Source of the DNA: Lingula anatina
Taxonomy: Eukaryota; Brachiopoda; Lingulata; Lingulida; Lingulidae
NCBI RefSeq assembly: GCF_001039355.2
Contig: NW_019775858.1
Coordinates: 758,349-788,893, forward strand
Direction: 5' to 3'
DNA length: 30,545 nucleotides
In this document: positions 21,596-30,545 of the stretch, one piece after another
How the letters are laid out: every line of letters starts with the position of its first letter
Position numbering within the stretch: position 1 is the stretch's first letter
The notes under the pieces: model-generated
The model's input: the letters and a program-made list of their open reading frames with translations, nothing else
What the model was told of the DNA's origin: nothing
The model's database searches: none
Made by a program: the position numbers and the translations under genes

Positions 21596-23215
21596 CATGT
21601 ACATGCACAGTCACATGTCATCAGTGTAACAAATAGATCCCTATTCTATTGACCCTGCTGTCTTACCTCTTTCCTTCACATCCACTGTCATAGTTGTGTT
21701 TTTGACATCAGCTGAAGGAAAAAATGAACACAAATTACACATCCCATGCCTGTGCACAACAAGGATTCAATACATTATTTTACATAGTCAAAGACACATT
21801 CAAATATTTAAAATTAAACAGTGTTTGTCAGGGGTGGATCCAGAGATATATTCTGAAAGTCTTGAAAATTATGTTTATTATGGCCCGTCTTCTGACAAAA
21901 AAATTAAATCCTGACCAATGTAAAAAATTCTGGACATCTTCGGAAGACCAAGAAGATGGCCTCAATCTGGCCCTGTTTGTGCCTGGGAGCCTGTTTGTGT
22001 GTGTGTAAATTTTTTAAGTGTGTTAAATGAACACCTGTTAAATTGACCTTACTGTCTTACCTCTCTCCTTGCTGCCCTCAGCATCACTCTTTGTGTCTTT
22101 GATATCAGCTAAAGAAAAATTGATATCAAATAAAAACTTGATATTCCATATCTGTGTATGCTCAAAAAGGATTCAGTAGGCCTATTACAATTTGATGTCA
22201 CAATAAAAGATTTAATTCACTTAAAAATAAATGAATTACCTTCTTAAGTATGCTAAAGACCAGACTTTGCTTGAGCAACATGCTTGCAATGGGTATGTGC
22301 ATGTGTATGTGTGTTTGTTAGTGTATGTGTGTGTGCAAGTATATTAAAATTCATAATGTTATTATTTTACTGTGATTCCAGCCTTACCTAGTTCCTTAAT
22401 GCTTAGGTTCCTAACAATTGCTACATTATTCTCTTCTTTGGTATCACCTGAAAGAACAGAATTGAATTTTAAGGAATACCATTTATGTGAGTACGTTGGA
22501 GTATGTTGGAGACAAAAAGAAGCGTGTTAGTCTGTTAATCTGATTGTATTCAGTGAGAGTTTCCATGGAGTTAGTGCACATTAGCTATGTCTCCAAATTC
22601 ATTGTCAACAGCCCCTGAGGGTCCAGACTTGCACCCTGTGAGTCAGGGTGTTGTTGAAATTTTATTTCATGAATCCTTCCTAAAAGATAAAAAATGCATC
22701 AAGTTGATTGAATAGAGCAATGGTGTGGACTTACCACTTGTGTGGACTTCAGGCTTGTACATGTAGTCCCACTCTGGAATAAGATGGCACATTTATTTAT
22801 TATTTACAAGTTATGATATACACTAAAATAAAGTCTTAAATGTATTTGACAATATTAAAGGACCATTTCATCATTTTTCTACAGTTTTTTTATAGGATAG
22901 TAAGATTTCCAAATGTTGTATATGACAGATTTAAAAGGTTACGAGAATTATGAGTTCAAGCACCTTTTATTTCCATGTCCAGTTCTCCCCAAGTACAGGT
23001 CACTTCCATGCTGTCCTTAGTGGTCACCTGGAGGCACCTGTTCCTAAAGGGTTCAGGCTCCCATGTCCAGCCAGACCCAGGGTGGTAAGGCTGAATAAAT
23101 TTAAAGAATGAATGAATGAATGAATGAATGAATAAATGAACTAATGAACAAACAAACACTCAAACAAACAAACAAACAAATAACTTGGTGATGTGTTAAT
23201 GTCTAAAATGAAAAG

Positions 23216-23278
<63 letters not shown>

Positions 23279-24599
23279 AAATGATAAATCAAATACACCA
23301 GAAGAAATGAATGAAGGTATGAATAAATAAACACTTAAATGTATTGGACTTTAAATTTTCTTTTCAATTTGAAAGATTAACATTTTTGCCTCAGATCATT
23401 ATTTTTGTAAAAAAAAAAAAAGTTTCATACTTACATTTTGTGGCTTAATGAATTTCCATACCATATTTGAGCCCTTGGGCAGGAGATACTCTGCCCTGAG
23501 GGATGGGACCCCCATATCAGTGAACCTTGACAGGTTCACTCCTCGCTGGGGGTCCCATCCCCCGAGGGCAGTTCCCCTGCCCACCACTTTTGCTTTCAAT
23601 AAATTGTTTTTTAAAACAATTCTGACTGTGGCCATTGCTGTTAAAAATAAAAAGAAGAAATAAAACAAAACAGAAAGAAATCCTATCAATATATCTTTTT
23701 TATATTTACACTACAGACATTCAAATTGATCACTGGGAGAATAACTGTTCGTCTTGGCCAAAAAATGAATTTTCCTGGAGTAAACAACAATTTTCCCATA
23801 CTAACCAATGGTTAATGAATCCATTTCTACATTCAAAGTTAGTCCCTGTTTTTTTTTCCTAAAAAGTTTTTTTTTTTTTGTTATAATTTCATATTACAGA
23901 GTATAGCCATCTATGGAGTTCACGTGGTCCGCTGACAAGCTCAGATATCAGAATAATAGCTATAACTGCTGTTTTTGAGGTAAAACGGATTATATTATAT
24001 TATATTATATTATATTATATTATATTATATTATATTATATTATATATGAGTTGTTCACAATGTTTTTATTGAAAAATATAGATCTCATACAAAGAGTTCA
24101 TTATTATCCCTTTAATTAATGTGAATAAAGAAAGATATATATCTATCTTATTTTCATATTATGAGCAAATAAAATGTTTTTTTTTTATTTTTAGTAACAA
24201 CAAAATAATTGCAAGAGTAGTTTTAGGCCCATATTGTATTATAAAATACATACAGTCTGATTATACAAACACACACACAACTTACGAGCACACTGTTCTT
24301 CTTTAATTTCAATTCCCATATCAGCTGTCATCTGCAATATGTAAAATAAATAAATGAAATCATTTTAAACAAGATACAAATCATGGAGTTCTGTATCTTT
24401 ATTTGGTAGTTTGTGGTGTATGCATTTGTACCAATATCAGAATGATCAGCAAAACGTGTGACATTAATTTTTCAAGAATAAAAATTAACAGGTAAAAATC
24501 ATGAACAGGTAAAAAGGCGCTGTGTGGGCTTACATTGAACTTGCTACAGAATTTCAGTTTTGAATAAAAAATAAAACTTACCAGCGACTGTGTAGACAT
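19338..24599 (-). CDS. CBM20-domain protein with a tandem-microexon repeat region; complete 15-exon model, 331 residues
   Basis: Minus-strand coding exons: 24599-24582, 24331-24286, 23637-23435, 23090-22964, 22773-22735, 22447-22388, 22108-22061, 21711-21667, 21387-21334, 21038-20985, 20649-20599, 20353-20288, 20031-19978, 19748-19701, 19420-19338. They total 996 bases including TAA. Every acceptor is AG, every donor is GT, and every phase matches. Residues about 24-124 form a CBM20 carbohydrate-binding module, residues 145-304 are nine short acidic/Lys repeats, and the C-terminus (306-331) is strongly basic (NRRQSRWRRVLNLFKSCARR). There is no signal peptide or membrane segment, so the protein is probably intracellular. 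CBM20 modules bind starch or glycogen; a glycogen-linked adaptor role is inferred. The frame is open upstream of the ATG, but an acceptor-like TTGTTTTAG just before it suggests a 5' non-coding exon. Confidence 0.8.
19701..20353 (-). CDS. Microexon cassette 3 (B3-A3-C3) of the CBM20 gene
   Basis: B3 20353-20288 (VDTKLKEKNNVTLVKTFNIEEI), A3 20031-19978 (ANIKDTKSVSDAEGITEK) and C3 19748-19701 (VSINDTTTVKAYMKER). B3 is longer than B2 by four residues. C3 is the most diverged. All remain in phase 1-1. Confidence 0.75.
20599..21387 (-). CDS. Microexon cassette 2 (B2-A2-C2) of the CBM20 gene
   Basis: B2 21387-21334 (VDTKLKDKNNVTLSIEEI), A2 21038-20985 (ADIKDTKSVSDAEGSEER) and C2 20649-20599 (VDVKDTTITVTELVKER). 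Spacing from cassette 1 is 1060, 1070 and 1062 bases for B, A and C. The introns were copied with the exons and include matching GT microsatellites. Confidence 0.77.
21667..22447 (-). CDS. Microexon cassette 1 (B1-A1-C1) of the CBM20 gene
   Basis: Three phase 1-1 microexons: B1 22447-22388 (GDTKEENNVAIV...SIKEL), A1 22108-22061 (ADIKDTKSDAEGSKER) and C1 21711-21667 (ADVKNTTMTVDVKER). Each starts with a small residue then D-[TIV]-K, so all three types probably descend from one ancestral exon. A1 lacks the VS residues present in A2 and A3. Confidence 0.75.
22735..22773 (-). CDS. CBM20 gene exon 5 (linker)
   Basis: A 39-base symmetric exon (phase 1-1) with acceptor TATTCCAG and donor GTAAGT. 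It encodes EWDYMYKPEVHTS, which joins the CBM20 module to the repeat exons. Confidence 0.7.
22964..23090 (-). CDS. CBM20 gene exon 4: second part of the CBM20 module
   Basis: Acceptor TTTATTCAG, donor GTGCTT. It encodes GWTWEPEPFRNR and then VTCTWG. The pattern W-E-x-x-x-N-R is the CBM20 signature that follows the KFI strand, and the closing Trp ends the module. It starts in phase 0 and ends in phase 1. Confidence 0.83.
23105..23274. repeat. Simple repeats: (GAAT)n, (CAAA)n, (TA)n
   Basis: GAAT repeats at 23105-23150, CAAA repeats to 23180 and a TA run at 23219-23274. All lie in the intron between CBM20 gene exons 3 and 4. Confidence 0.93.
23435..23637 (-). CDS. CBM20 gene exon 3: first part of the CBM20 module
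   Basis: Acceptor TTTTTAACAG, donor GTAAGT. It encodes MATVRIVLKNN, ALGGWDPQRGVNL and EYLLPKGSNMVWKFI. LGxWDP followed by a W/Y...LP.G....xKFI block is the core of CBM20. The Trp of GGWDP (residue 49) and the Trp-Lys-Phe strand (82-84) are structural and ligand-contact positions in the family. Confidence 0.85.
23991..24046. repeat. (TATAT)n pentanucleotide repeat
   Basis: About eleven TATAT units in the intron between CBM20 gene exons 2 and 3. Confidence 0.93.
24286..24331 (-). CDS. CBM20 gene exon 2
   Basis: Acceptor TATTGCAG, donor GTAAGT. It encodes MTADMGIEIKEEQCA plus one base, which exon 3 completes to Pro. It begins with ATG, so translation could also start here if exon 1 is skipped. 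Confidence 0.65.
24582..24599 (-). CDS. CBM20 gene exon 1 (start exon)
   Basis: ATG TCT ACA CAG TCG CTG then GTAAGT: it encodes MSTQSL and ends in phase 0. A longer open frame runs upstream on this strand, so an earlier start is possible. The A-rich context GAGACAATG favours this one. Confidence 0.6.
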
Positions 24600-25126
24600 T
24601 GTCTCTTTGCTTTGTTTACTAAAACAATAAACAGAAATAATTATTGTATAAAAGAATTTCATTGGACGGTTCCTGTATTGTTTCCTTAACTTTAAACCAA
24701 TCAGATTGACGCTTCGTTGAAGCTCTCGACCTTGAGTCTTTCTACTAAATATCGCAATATATATCACAGTGCCTGGTCCCTGGTCATATCTATTGCGGTT
24801 CCAGAACTCTTTCCCTCCTCGCAAGAGTTTCTTAGAAAGCAGGAGGTGAACCTGTTGCTGATACTGGCCGCAGTCCTTTACAAATCTTAAGTCTCACCTC
24901 TTGCATAGCGCCATCTATACTAAACAATTTTTATATGGCGTAGACTAGGCAAAGGGTGACGCTGAAAAGTAGGAATTTTCATCAAACGTTCTGCACACTG
25001 AGTTTCACCATACATCAGGACACTTTTCTTAGATGGTTTTGTTATAGATTCTATTGACAAACTTAATCGGTGAATTCAGGATGAGACATCTAAAGTGACG
25101 GATACATATGGTATCGACTGTGTCAG
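24600..25126. other. Putative upstream/promoter region of the CBM20 gene
   Basis: This interval lies 5' of the minus-strand gene and is less AT-rich than the surroundings. It may hold a 5' non-coding exon, since TTGTTTTAG lies just before the start exon. No TATA box or binding site can be assigned with confidence. Confidence 0.35.
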
Positions 25127-25300
25127 TTGTTCACTGTTCACATCACGATGCAATGTGCTGGTGAAGATTTTACAATGTGCTGCAGAACCTTGATGCTGCA
25201 AATTAAAAGTGCTTTTGGAGAACTGACACGATTGCAAGCCGTCATCTACTTCAACTTTTCCATTCTCTTTTCTTCTGTAATTACCCAGTGGCTTATGAAG
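25127..25300 (+). CDS. Possible short exon, hydrophobic C-terminal half (weak)
   Basis: An open frame from ATG at 25127 ends at a good donor, AAG|GTGAGA. It has several Cys (MQCAGEDFTMCC) and a hydrophobic stretch (VIYFNFSILFSSVITQWL) that could be a membrane or signal segment. It ends in phase 0, which does not match the phase 1 LDLa exon at 27680. It is unlikely to join that exon directly and may be chance. Confidence 0.2.
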
Positions 25301-25383
25301 GTGAGATAATTAATTGGAGAACTGACGTTATGCCTTCTAATATAAATTATAAGTGGGACTTCTTTTTCCTATGGAGTCATCTG

Positions 25384-25500
25384 TCGAAATAGTAATATAT
25401 GAACTGAACTATGAAAAACACAAACTTCCCATGGAGTGAACTAGCACGACCCTCCTGAGTTTCAGAAAGCACTATAAACCCACCTCTTTAATATCAGTAC
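25384..25500 (+). repeat. Direct repeat flanking the minisatellite, copy 1
   Basis: AATAGTAATATATGAAC through ACAAACTTCCCATGGAGT and CAGAAAGCA to CACCTCTTTA recurs at 27433-27545. This shows that the minisatellite arose within or between duplicated blocks about 2 kb apart. Confidence 0.8.
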
Positions 25501-25688
25501 TGGTACAGTGTATGCTTCTGCCTTGACTTACAACAATACTTTATTTGGAAAGTTTATTTTTTAATATATTTCTTTGCAGTTAATTTGATGTAATAAACCT
25601 ACTAAAATTTTTATTATGTACTCTAATATTTTTGATCTTGAGGAAAAGCCTGATTGTTGATTTTTTTGTCTTTTCCAGTCCATCATCT

Positions 25689-27246
25689 GACTCCACACTA
25701 CACTGTACTTGGAGGCACAGGACTATACCACCACAATGGAACACAATGACCCCAGACTACTACACTGTACTAGGAGACACAGGACTATACTGCCACAATG
25801 GAACACAATGACTCCAGACTACAACACTGCACTAGGTGGCACAGGACTATACTGCCACAATGGAACACAATGACTCCAGACTACTACACTGTACTAGGAG
25901 GCACAGGACTATACTGCCACAATGGAACACAATGACTCCAGACTACTACACTGTACTAGGAGGCACAGGACTATACTGCCACAATGGAACACAATGACTC
26001 CAGACTACTACACTGTACTAGGAGGCACAGGACTATACTGCCACAATGGAACACAATGACTCCAGACTACTACACTGTACTAGGAGGCACAGGACTATAC
26101 TGCCACAATGGAACACAATGACTCCAGACTACTACACTGTACTAGGAGGCACAGGACTATACTGCCACAATGGAACACAATGACTCCAGACTACTACACT
26201 GTACTAGGAGGCACAGGACTATACTGCCACAATGGAACACAATGACTCCAGACTACTACACTGTACTAGGAGGCACAGGACTATACTGCCACAATGGAAC
26301 ACAATGACTCCAGACTACTACACTGTACTAGGAGGCACAGGACTATACTGCCACAATGGAACACAATGACTCCAGACTACTACACTGTACTAGGAGGCAC
26401 AGGACTATACTGCCACAATGGAACACAATGACTCCAGACTACTACACTGTACTAGGAGGCACAGGACTATACTGCCACAATGGAACACAATGACTCCAGA
26501 CTACTACACTGTACTAGGAGGCACAGGACTATACTGCCACAATGGAACACAATGACTCCAGACTACTACACTGTACTAGGAGGCACAGGACTATACTGCC
26601 ACAATGGAACACAATGACTCCAGACTACTACACTGTACTAGGAGGCACAGGACTATACTGCCACAATGGAACACAATGACTCCAGACTACTACACTGTAC
26701 TAGGAGGCACAGGACTATACTGCCACAATGGAACACAATGACTCCAGACTACTACACTGTACTAGGAGGCACAGGACTATACTGCCACAATGGAACACAA
26801 TGACTCCAGACTACTACACTGTACTAGGAGGCACAGGACTATACTGCCACAATGGAACACAATGACTCCAGACTACTACACTGTACTAGGAGGCACAGGA
26901 CTATACTGCCACAATGGAACACAATGACTCCAGACTACTACACTGTACTAGGAGGCACAGGACTATACTGCCACAATGGAACACAATGACTCCAGACTAC
27001 TACACTGTACTAGGAGGCACAGGACTATACTGCCACAATGGAACACAATGACTCCAGACTACTACACTGTACTTGGAGGCACAGGACTATACTGCCACAA
27101 TGGAACACAATGACTCCAGACTACAACACTGTACTAGGAAGCACAGGACTATACTGCCACAATGGAACACAATGACTCCAGACTACTACACTGTTCTAGG
27201 AGGCACAGGACTATACTGCCACAACAGAACACAATGACTCCAGACT
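25689..27246 (+). repeat. 62-bp minisatellite, about 25 copies
   Basis: The unit is 62 bases and contains GGAACACAATGACTCCAGAC, CACTGTACTAGGAGG and CACAGGACTATACTGCC. Copies in the middle (about 25880-27060) are essentially identical. Variants occur only at the two ends, for example CTTGG, TACAACACTG and CTACACTG. Sixty-two is not a multiple of three and each frame meets stops, so it is not a coding repeat. Central homogeneity with diverged edges indicates recent expansion, and the true length may be under-assembled. Confidence 0.95.
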
Positions 27247-27432
27247 AGTTTTCAAGATGGTCAGATAACAACATGAGTTGCATTTATTAAATCTTCTAAG
27301 GTAGATCACATTGTCTTCTGGATCTTTCCAGTGAATTTTTGAATTTGCAATGCTGTTTGCTTATAGCCTTTTAGCAAGTTTTTAATCTAGTTCAATGTTA
27401 TGCCTTATATTTGGGTGAATTTTTGCTGCTAC

Positions 27433-27545
27433 TGTCCAAATAGTAATATATGAACCAAACTCTGAATAACACAAACTTCCCATGGAGTACCATCTGTACT
27501 AGTACCATACCAAGCTTCAGAAAGCATTGAACGCACCTCTTTATT
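27433..27545 (+). repeat. Direct repeat flanking the minisatellite, copy 2
   Basis: Diverged partner of 25384-25500. Confidence 0.8.
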
Positions 27546-27679
27546 ATCTGATGTAAGCATTGTAATATAAGTGACGTATTTTTTTGCTTTGTCAAAGAAA
27601 CTGAAGAAACAGTTTTAAGACACTTAAAAATAAAGGTTGTAGATTGTTTTAAAGATGTTTTTTTTTTATTGTATTCCAG

Positions 27680-27796
27680 TGGATCACACATGTCCTCCAT
27701 ATAAGTTTGTATGTGATAATGGCTGTTGTATTAACTTATCATGGAGATATGACCAGGACAATGACTGTAGCAATAACAGTGGTGAGGAAATGTGTA
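27680..27796 (+). CDS. LDL-receptor class A (LDLa) module exon
   Basis: A 117-base exon with acceptor TGTATTCCAG, donor GTAAGT and phases 1-1, the usual form of an LDLa exon. It encodes DHTCPPYKFVCDNGCCINLS and WRYDQDNDCSNNSGEEMC. The layout C...F.C..G.C[IV]...W.CD...DC.D.SDE..C is clear, with two oddities. The Cys expected after Trp-Arg is Tyr, and an extra Cys lies next to the third one, so the disulphide pattern must differ. The Ca2+-binding acidic set is partly kept (D-Q-D-N-D, E-E). The parent gene would be a secreted or membrane protein, and no neighbouring module is visible. Confidence 0.78.
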
Positions 27797-28488
27797 GTAA
27801 GTATTGCCTCTAAATCTTGTGCCATTGGTATGAGTAAAGAATGCCTTTGCAATATTGAAATATTTGTTTTCATAAATTCTCGCTCTTCTGATTATCCATT
27901 TTTTATAAGCGTGACATTTAAGAATACGCAGTGAAGTGATAAGGCTATCTCAGATTTCTGCAGTTGTTAAAGATTTTCTTTTCAAATTTAAAGAAAAAAA
28001 GAAATATGATTGACAAAATTATTGATGTTTAACTATATTTATTTGGAGAATTTGGTATATTTTCAAACCTTATTTTCACAACTAAATTGTCCATAAAATA
28101 CACTTTAATAACACACAGTCAGCAAATCAACTTATCTCAAATTTGTACTGTTGTTAAGCATATTGTGTAGAAATTTCAGGAACATTGGACTACATTTGTC
28201 ATAATTATTAACGTTTAACTATTATGAGTCATGGAATTTGCAAGTGTTTTAAGTTTAATTTTCAGTTTTCTCAAATATATCATCTGAAGAAAATACTTTT
28301 CATTAGACACAGTCAACTGATCAGCTTATCACAGAATTTTATTGTTGTTGAGCATCATTTGTAAAAAATTCAGAAATATTAGACAAGATTTGACAAAATT
28401 ATTAATGTTCAACTATTTTAAGTCATGAGATTTGCCAGTCTTTTTAAAGTACTTTTCAGTTTTTTCAGTCATATTGTTCTTTTTTCAG

Positions 28489-28661
28489 AGTACCATGAAA
28501 AAGCAGGCAGTGAGCTTCATTTCTACAAATTTGTGGACCAGAAAATTGGACCAGATTTAACAAATTTAAACTCAAATCATCACATTTGCTGTTTTCTTTG
28601 TGAGGAAACAATACATTGCAATATTGAAATATTCCAATATTCCAATAAACTGGACCATTAA
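28489..28661 (+). pseudogene. Exon-like unit, copy 1 (diverged)
   Basis: The acceptor TTTTTTCAG is followed by AG TAC CAT GAA AAA GCA GGC AGT GAG, reading EYHEKAGSE. After that it diverges from the other two copies, running open to 28661. Phase 1 at its start would fit the LDLa exon at 27680. Confidence 0.4.
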
Positions 28662-29215
28662 AAAAAGACACAGACAACTGATCAGCTTTTCACAGATTTT
28701 GTACAGATTTCAGAATTATTGGACAAGATTTGACAAAATTATTAACTTTTAACTATTTTAAGCCATGGAATTTGCCAGTGTTTTCAGTGTAATTTTCAGT
28801 TTTTTCAAAGATGTTGTCTGAAGAAGATACTTTTCATTAGATGCAGTCATTTGATTAGCTTATCACAGATTTTTGTTGTTGTTAAGCATCATTTGCACAA
28901 ATTTCAGAAACATTGGACAAGATTTGTCAAAATTATTAACGTTTAACTATTTTAAGTCATGAAATTTGCCAGTGTTTTCAATGTAAATTTCAGTTTTCCC
29001 AAATATGATGTCCCAAAAAACACTTTGCATTAGATACAGTCAAGTGATCATCTTATCACAGATTTTTATTGTTGTTAAGCATCATTTGTACAAATTTCAG
29101 AAATATTGGACTAGATTTGACAAAATTATTAACGTTTAATTATTTTAAGTTCTGGGATTTGCCAGTCTTTTCAATGTAATTTTCAGTTTTTTCAGTTATA
29201 TTGTTCTTTTTCCAG

Positions 29216-29313
29216 AGTACCCTTACCATGAAGAAGCAGGCAGTGAAAGACAGCACCAAGAGCAGCATTATGTCTTATCCATGTGTACAATACATGATAA
29301 GAACAAGATTTAG
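29216..29313 (+). CDS. Exon-like unit, copy 2 (possible terminal exon)
   Basis: The acceptor TTTTTCCAG and a phase 1 start are followed by EYPYHEEAGSERQHQEQHYV, LSMCTIHDKNKI and a stop (TAG at 29311-29313). It could be an alternative last exon of the LDLa gene, as the phase agrees. I recognise no domain. Confidence 0.4.
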
Positions 29314-29976
29314 GACATTGTGAAATATTGTGATAACAACAACCCATTCTAGAAACCCATTGTAAGGAGTAATCTGCATCTGGCATTGGTAGTAAGGAGA
29401 AGTCTTGTATGGGTATATATTGTTTTCCAGATGACAGTTATAGGTCATTTGCAGCCTTCTACACAAACAAACTCAAATTATCACATTTGCTGTTTTTTTT
29501 TTTAGAGTAAATAATACATTGCAATATTGAAATATTTGTTTTGGTTAATTCTCACACATCTTATTATCAGTTTCCCATAAACTTGACACTTTAAAAAAAA
29601 CAGGGACAACTGATCAGCTTATCACAGATTTTTATTACTGTTAAGCATCTTTTGTACATATTTCAGAATTATTGGACAAGATTTGACAAAATTATTAACT
29701 TTTAACTATTTTAAGCCATGGAATTTGCCAGTGTTTTCAGTGTAATTTTCAGTTTTTTCAAAGATGTTGTCTGAAGAAGACACTTTTCATTAGATAGAGT
29801 CAACTGATCATCTTATCACAGATTTTTGTTGTTGTTAAGCATCATTTGTACAAATTTCAGAAATATTGGACTAGATTTGACAAAATTATAAACGTTTAAC
29901 TATTTTAAGTTCTGGGATTTGCCAGTCTTTTCAATGTATTTTTTCAGTTTTTTCAGTTATATTGTTCTTTTTCCAG

Positions 29977-30074
29977 AGTACCCTTACCATGGAAAAGCAG
30001 GTAGTGAAAGACAGCACCAAGAGCAGCACTATGTCTTATCCATGTGTACAATACATGATAAGAACAAGATTTAG
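29977..30074 (+). CDS. Exon-like unit, copy 3 (possible terminal exon)
   Basis: Same structure and length as the copy at 29216-29313, with acceptor TTTTTCCAG and the stop at 30072-30074. Of the coding differences, two change residues (HEEAG to HGKAG) and others are silent (GGC/GGT, CAT/CAC). The frame is kept. Confidence 0.4.
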
Positions 30075-30545
30075 GACATTGTGAAATATTGTGATATCAA
30101 CAACCCATTCCAGAAACCCAATGTAAGGAGTAATCTGCATCTGGCATTGGTAGTAAGGAGAAGTCTTGTATGGGTATATATTGTTTTCCAGATGACAGTT
30201 ATAGGTAATTTGCAGCCTTCTACACAAACAAACTCAAATCATCACATTTGCTGTTTTCTTTGAGAGTAAATAATACATTGCAGTATTGAAATATTTGTTT
30301 TGGTTACGTAATTCTTACACTTCTGATTATCAATTTCCCTTAAACTTGACACTTAAAAAAAAAGACACAGACAGCTGATCAGCTTATCACAGATTTTTAT
30401 TACTGTTAAGCATCTTTTGTACATATTTCAGAATTATTGGACAAGATTTGACAAAATTATTAACTTTTAACTATTTTAAGCCATGGAATTTGCCAGTGTT
30501 TTCAGTGTAATTTTCAGTTTTTTCAAAGATGTTGTCTGAAGAAGA

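Larger units (their letters stand above)
19602..22335. repeat. GT microsatellites carried inside the duplicated introns
   Basis: GT-rich runs at about 19602-19631, 20198-20231, 20511-20520, 21230-21270, 21555-21592 and 22296-22335. They recur at the cassette spacing of about 1.05 kb, so they were duplicated with the microexons. Confidence 0.85.
27797..30545 (+). repeat. Tandemly amplified, AT-rich region with repeated blocks of ~730-760 bp
   Basis: From about 27990 to the window end the sequence is made of reiterated words: GACAAAATTATTAACGTTTAAC, GCCAGTGTTTTCA.TGTAATT, CAACTGATCAGCTTATCACA and TTGTTGTTAAGCATCATTTG. Small units of about 200-330 bases are nested in larger ones. The last two large units (about 29010-29770 and 29770-30530) are nearly identical, at a spacing of 761. 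The array runs beyond the window. Confidence 0.85.

Noticed and set aside
23448-23663. Plus-strand ORF opposite CBM20 exon 3
   Set aside because: It is a shadow of the minus-strand exon, which has the CBM20 motif and matching splice sites.
24399-24824. 141-codon minus-strand ORF around the CBM20 start
   Set aside because: Most of it is intron and upstream DNA. Only 24599-24582 is supported by a donor and phase, though an upstream in-frame start cannot be fully excluded.
25689-27246. CRISPR-like or coding repeat array
   Set aside because: The unit repeats head to tail with no spacers, its length is not a multiple of three and stops occur in all frames, so it is a minisatellite.

Overview
This is nuclear DNA from an animal, AT-rich and intron-rich, with protein-coding exons scattered among repeats. 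A ROCO-type GTPase, an LDL-receptor class A module and a CBM20 protein, together with heavy DNA-transposon and microsatellite content and about 2% difference between duplicated blocks, suggest a highly polymorphic marine invertebrate (mollusc, brachiopod, echinoderm, hemichordate or cephalochordate). I cannot fix the phylum. No bacterial-style genes, rRNA, tRNA or CRISPR arrays were seen. Two single-base N marks (6431 and 14482) are probably assembly scars.

Left part (1-14482): two phase-compatible exons of a ROCO (Roc-COR) gene, 507-752 with the G3 motif and 14191-14315 with the G4 motif, lie either side of a DNA transposon of about 13 kb (896-13936). That element has matching terminal inverted repeats beginning GAGCCTGTGACAAAA, next to (AT)5 on both sides. 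Each end carries a cluster of a repeated bipartite motif, GTATGTCCG...GTAACAACC. Its plus-strand gene can be followed through four exons with matching splice phases: 1603-1624; 2351-2518 joined to 7118-7163; 8637-8854; and 10097 onward. The predicted protein has a basic N-terminus, a Cys-rich segment, a D-D-D/E transposase-like core, a repeat linker and a C-terminal OTU cysteine-protease domain. The gene is broken by three events. A second transposon carrying a decayed SAP/YqaJ-nuclease gene (2519-7115) sits inside exon 2. A fold-back inversion reverses the catalytic core and the OTU part (about 11170-12510). There is also one in-frame stop. A third, non-autonomous element (9065-9869) lies in an intron.

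Middle part (14483-19337): no gene seen. It holds two MITE-like elements, a GC-rich palindrome, a long A-tract and diverged repeats.

Right part (19338-24599, minus strand): a complete 15-exon coding model of 331 residues with every splice phase matching. It encodes an N-terminal CBM20 starch/glycogen-binding domain, then nine microexons forming three tandem copies of a three-exon cassette, then a basic C-terminus. From 24600 to 30545 there is an intergenic stretch, a 62-bp minisatellite of about 25 near-identical copies, an LDLa exon, and a region of recent tandem amplification (about 730-760 bp units) that has copied a small exon-like ORF three times.

The transposon gene and the CBM20 gene are reconstructions from splice sites and phases. 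Family names come from recognised motifs, not from database searches.
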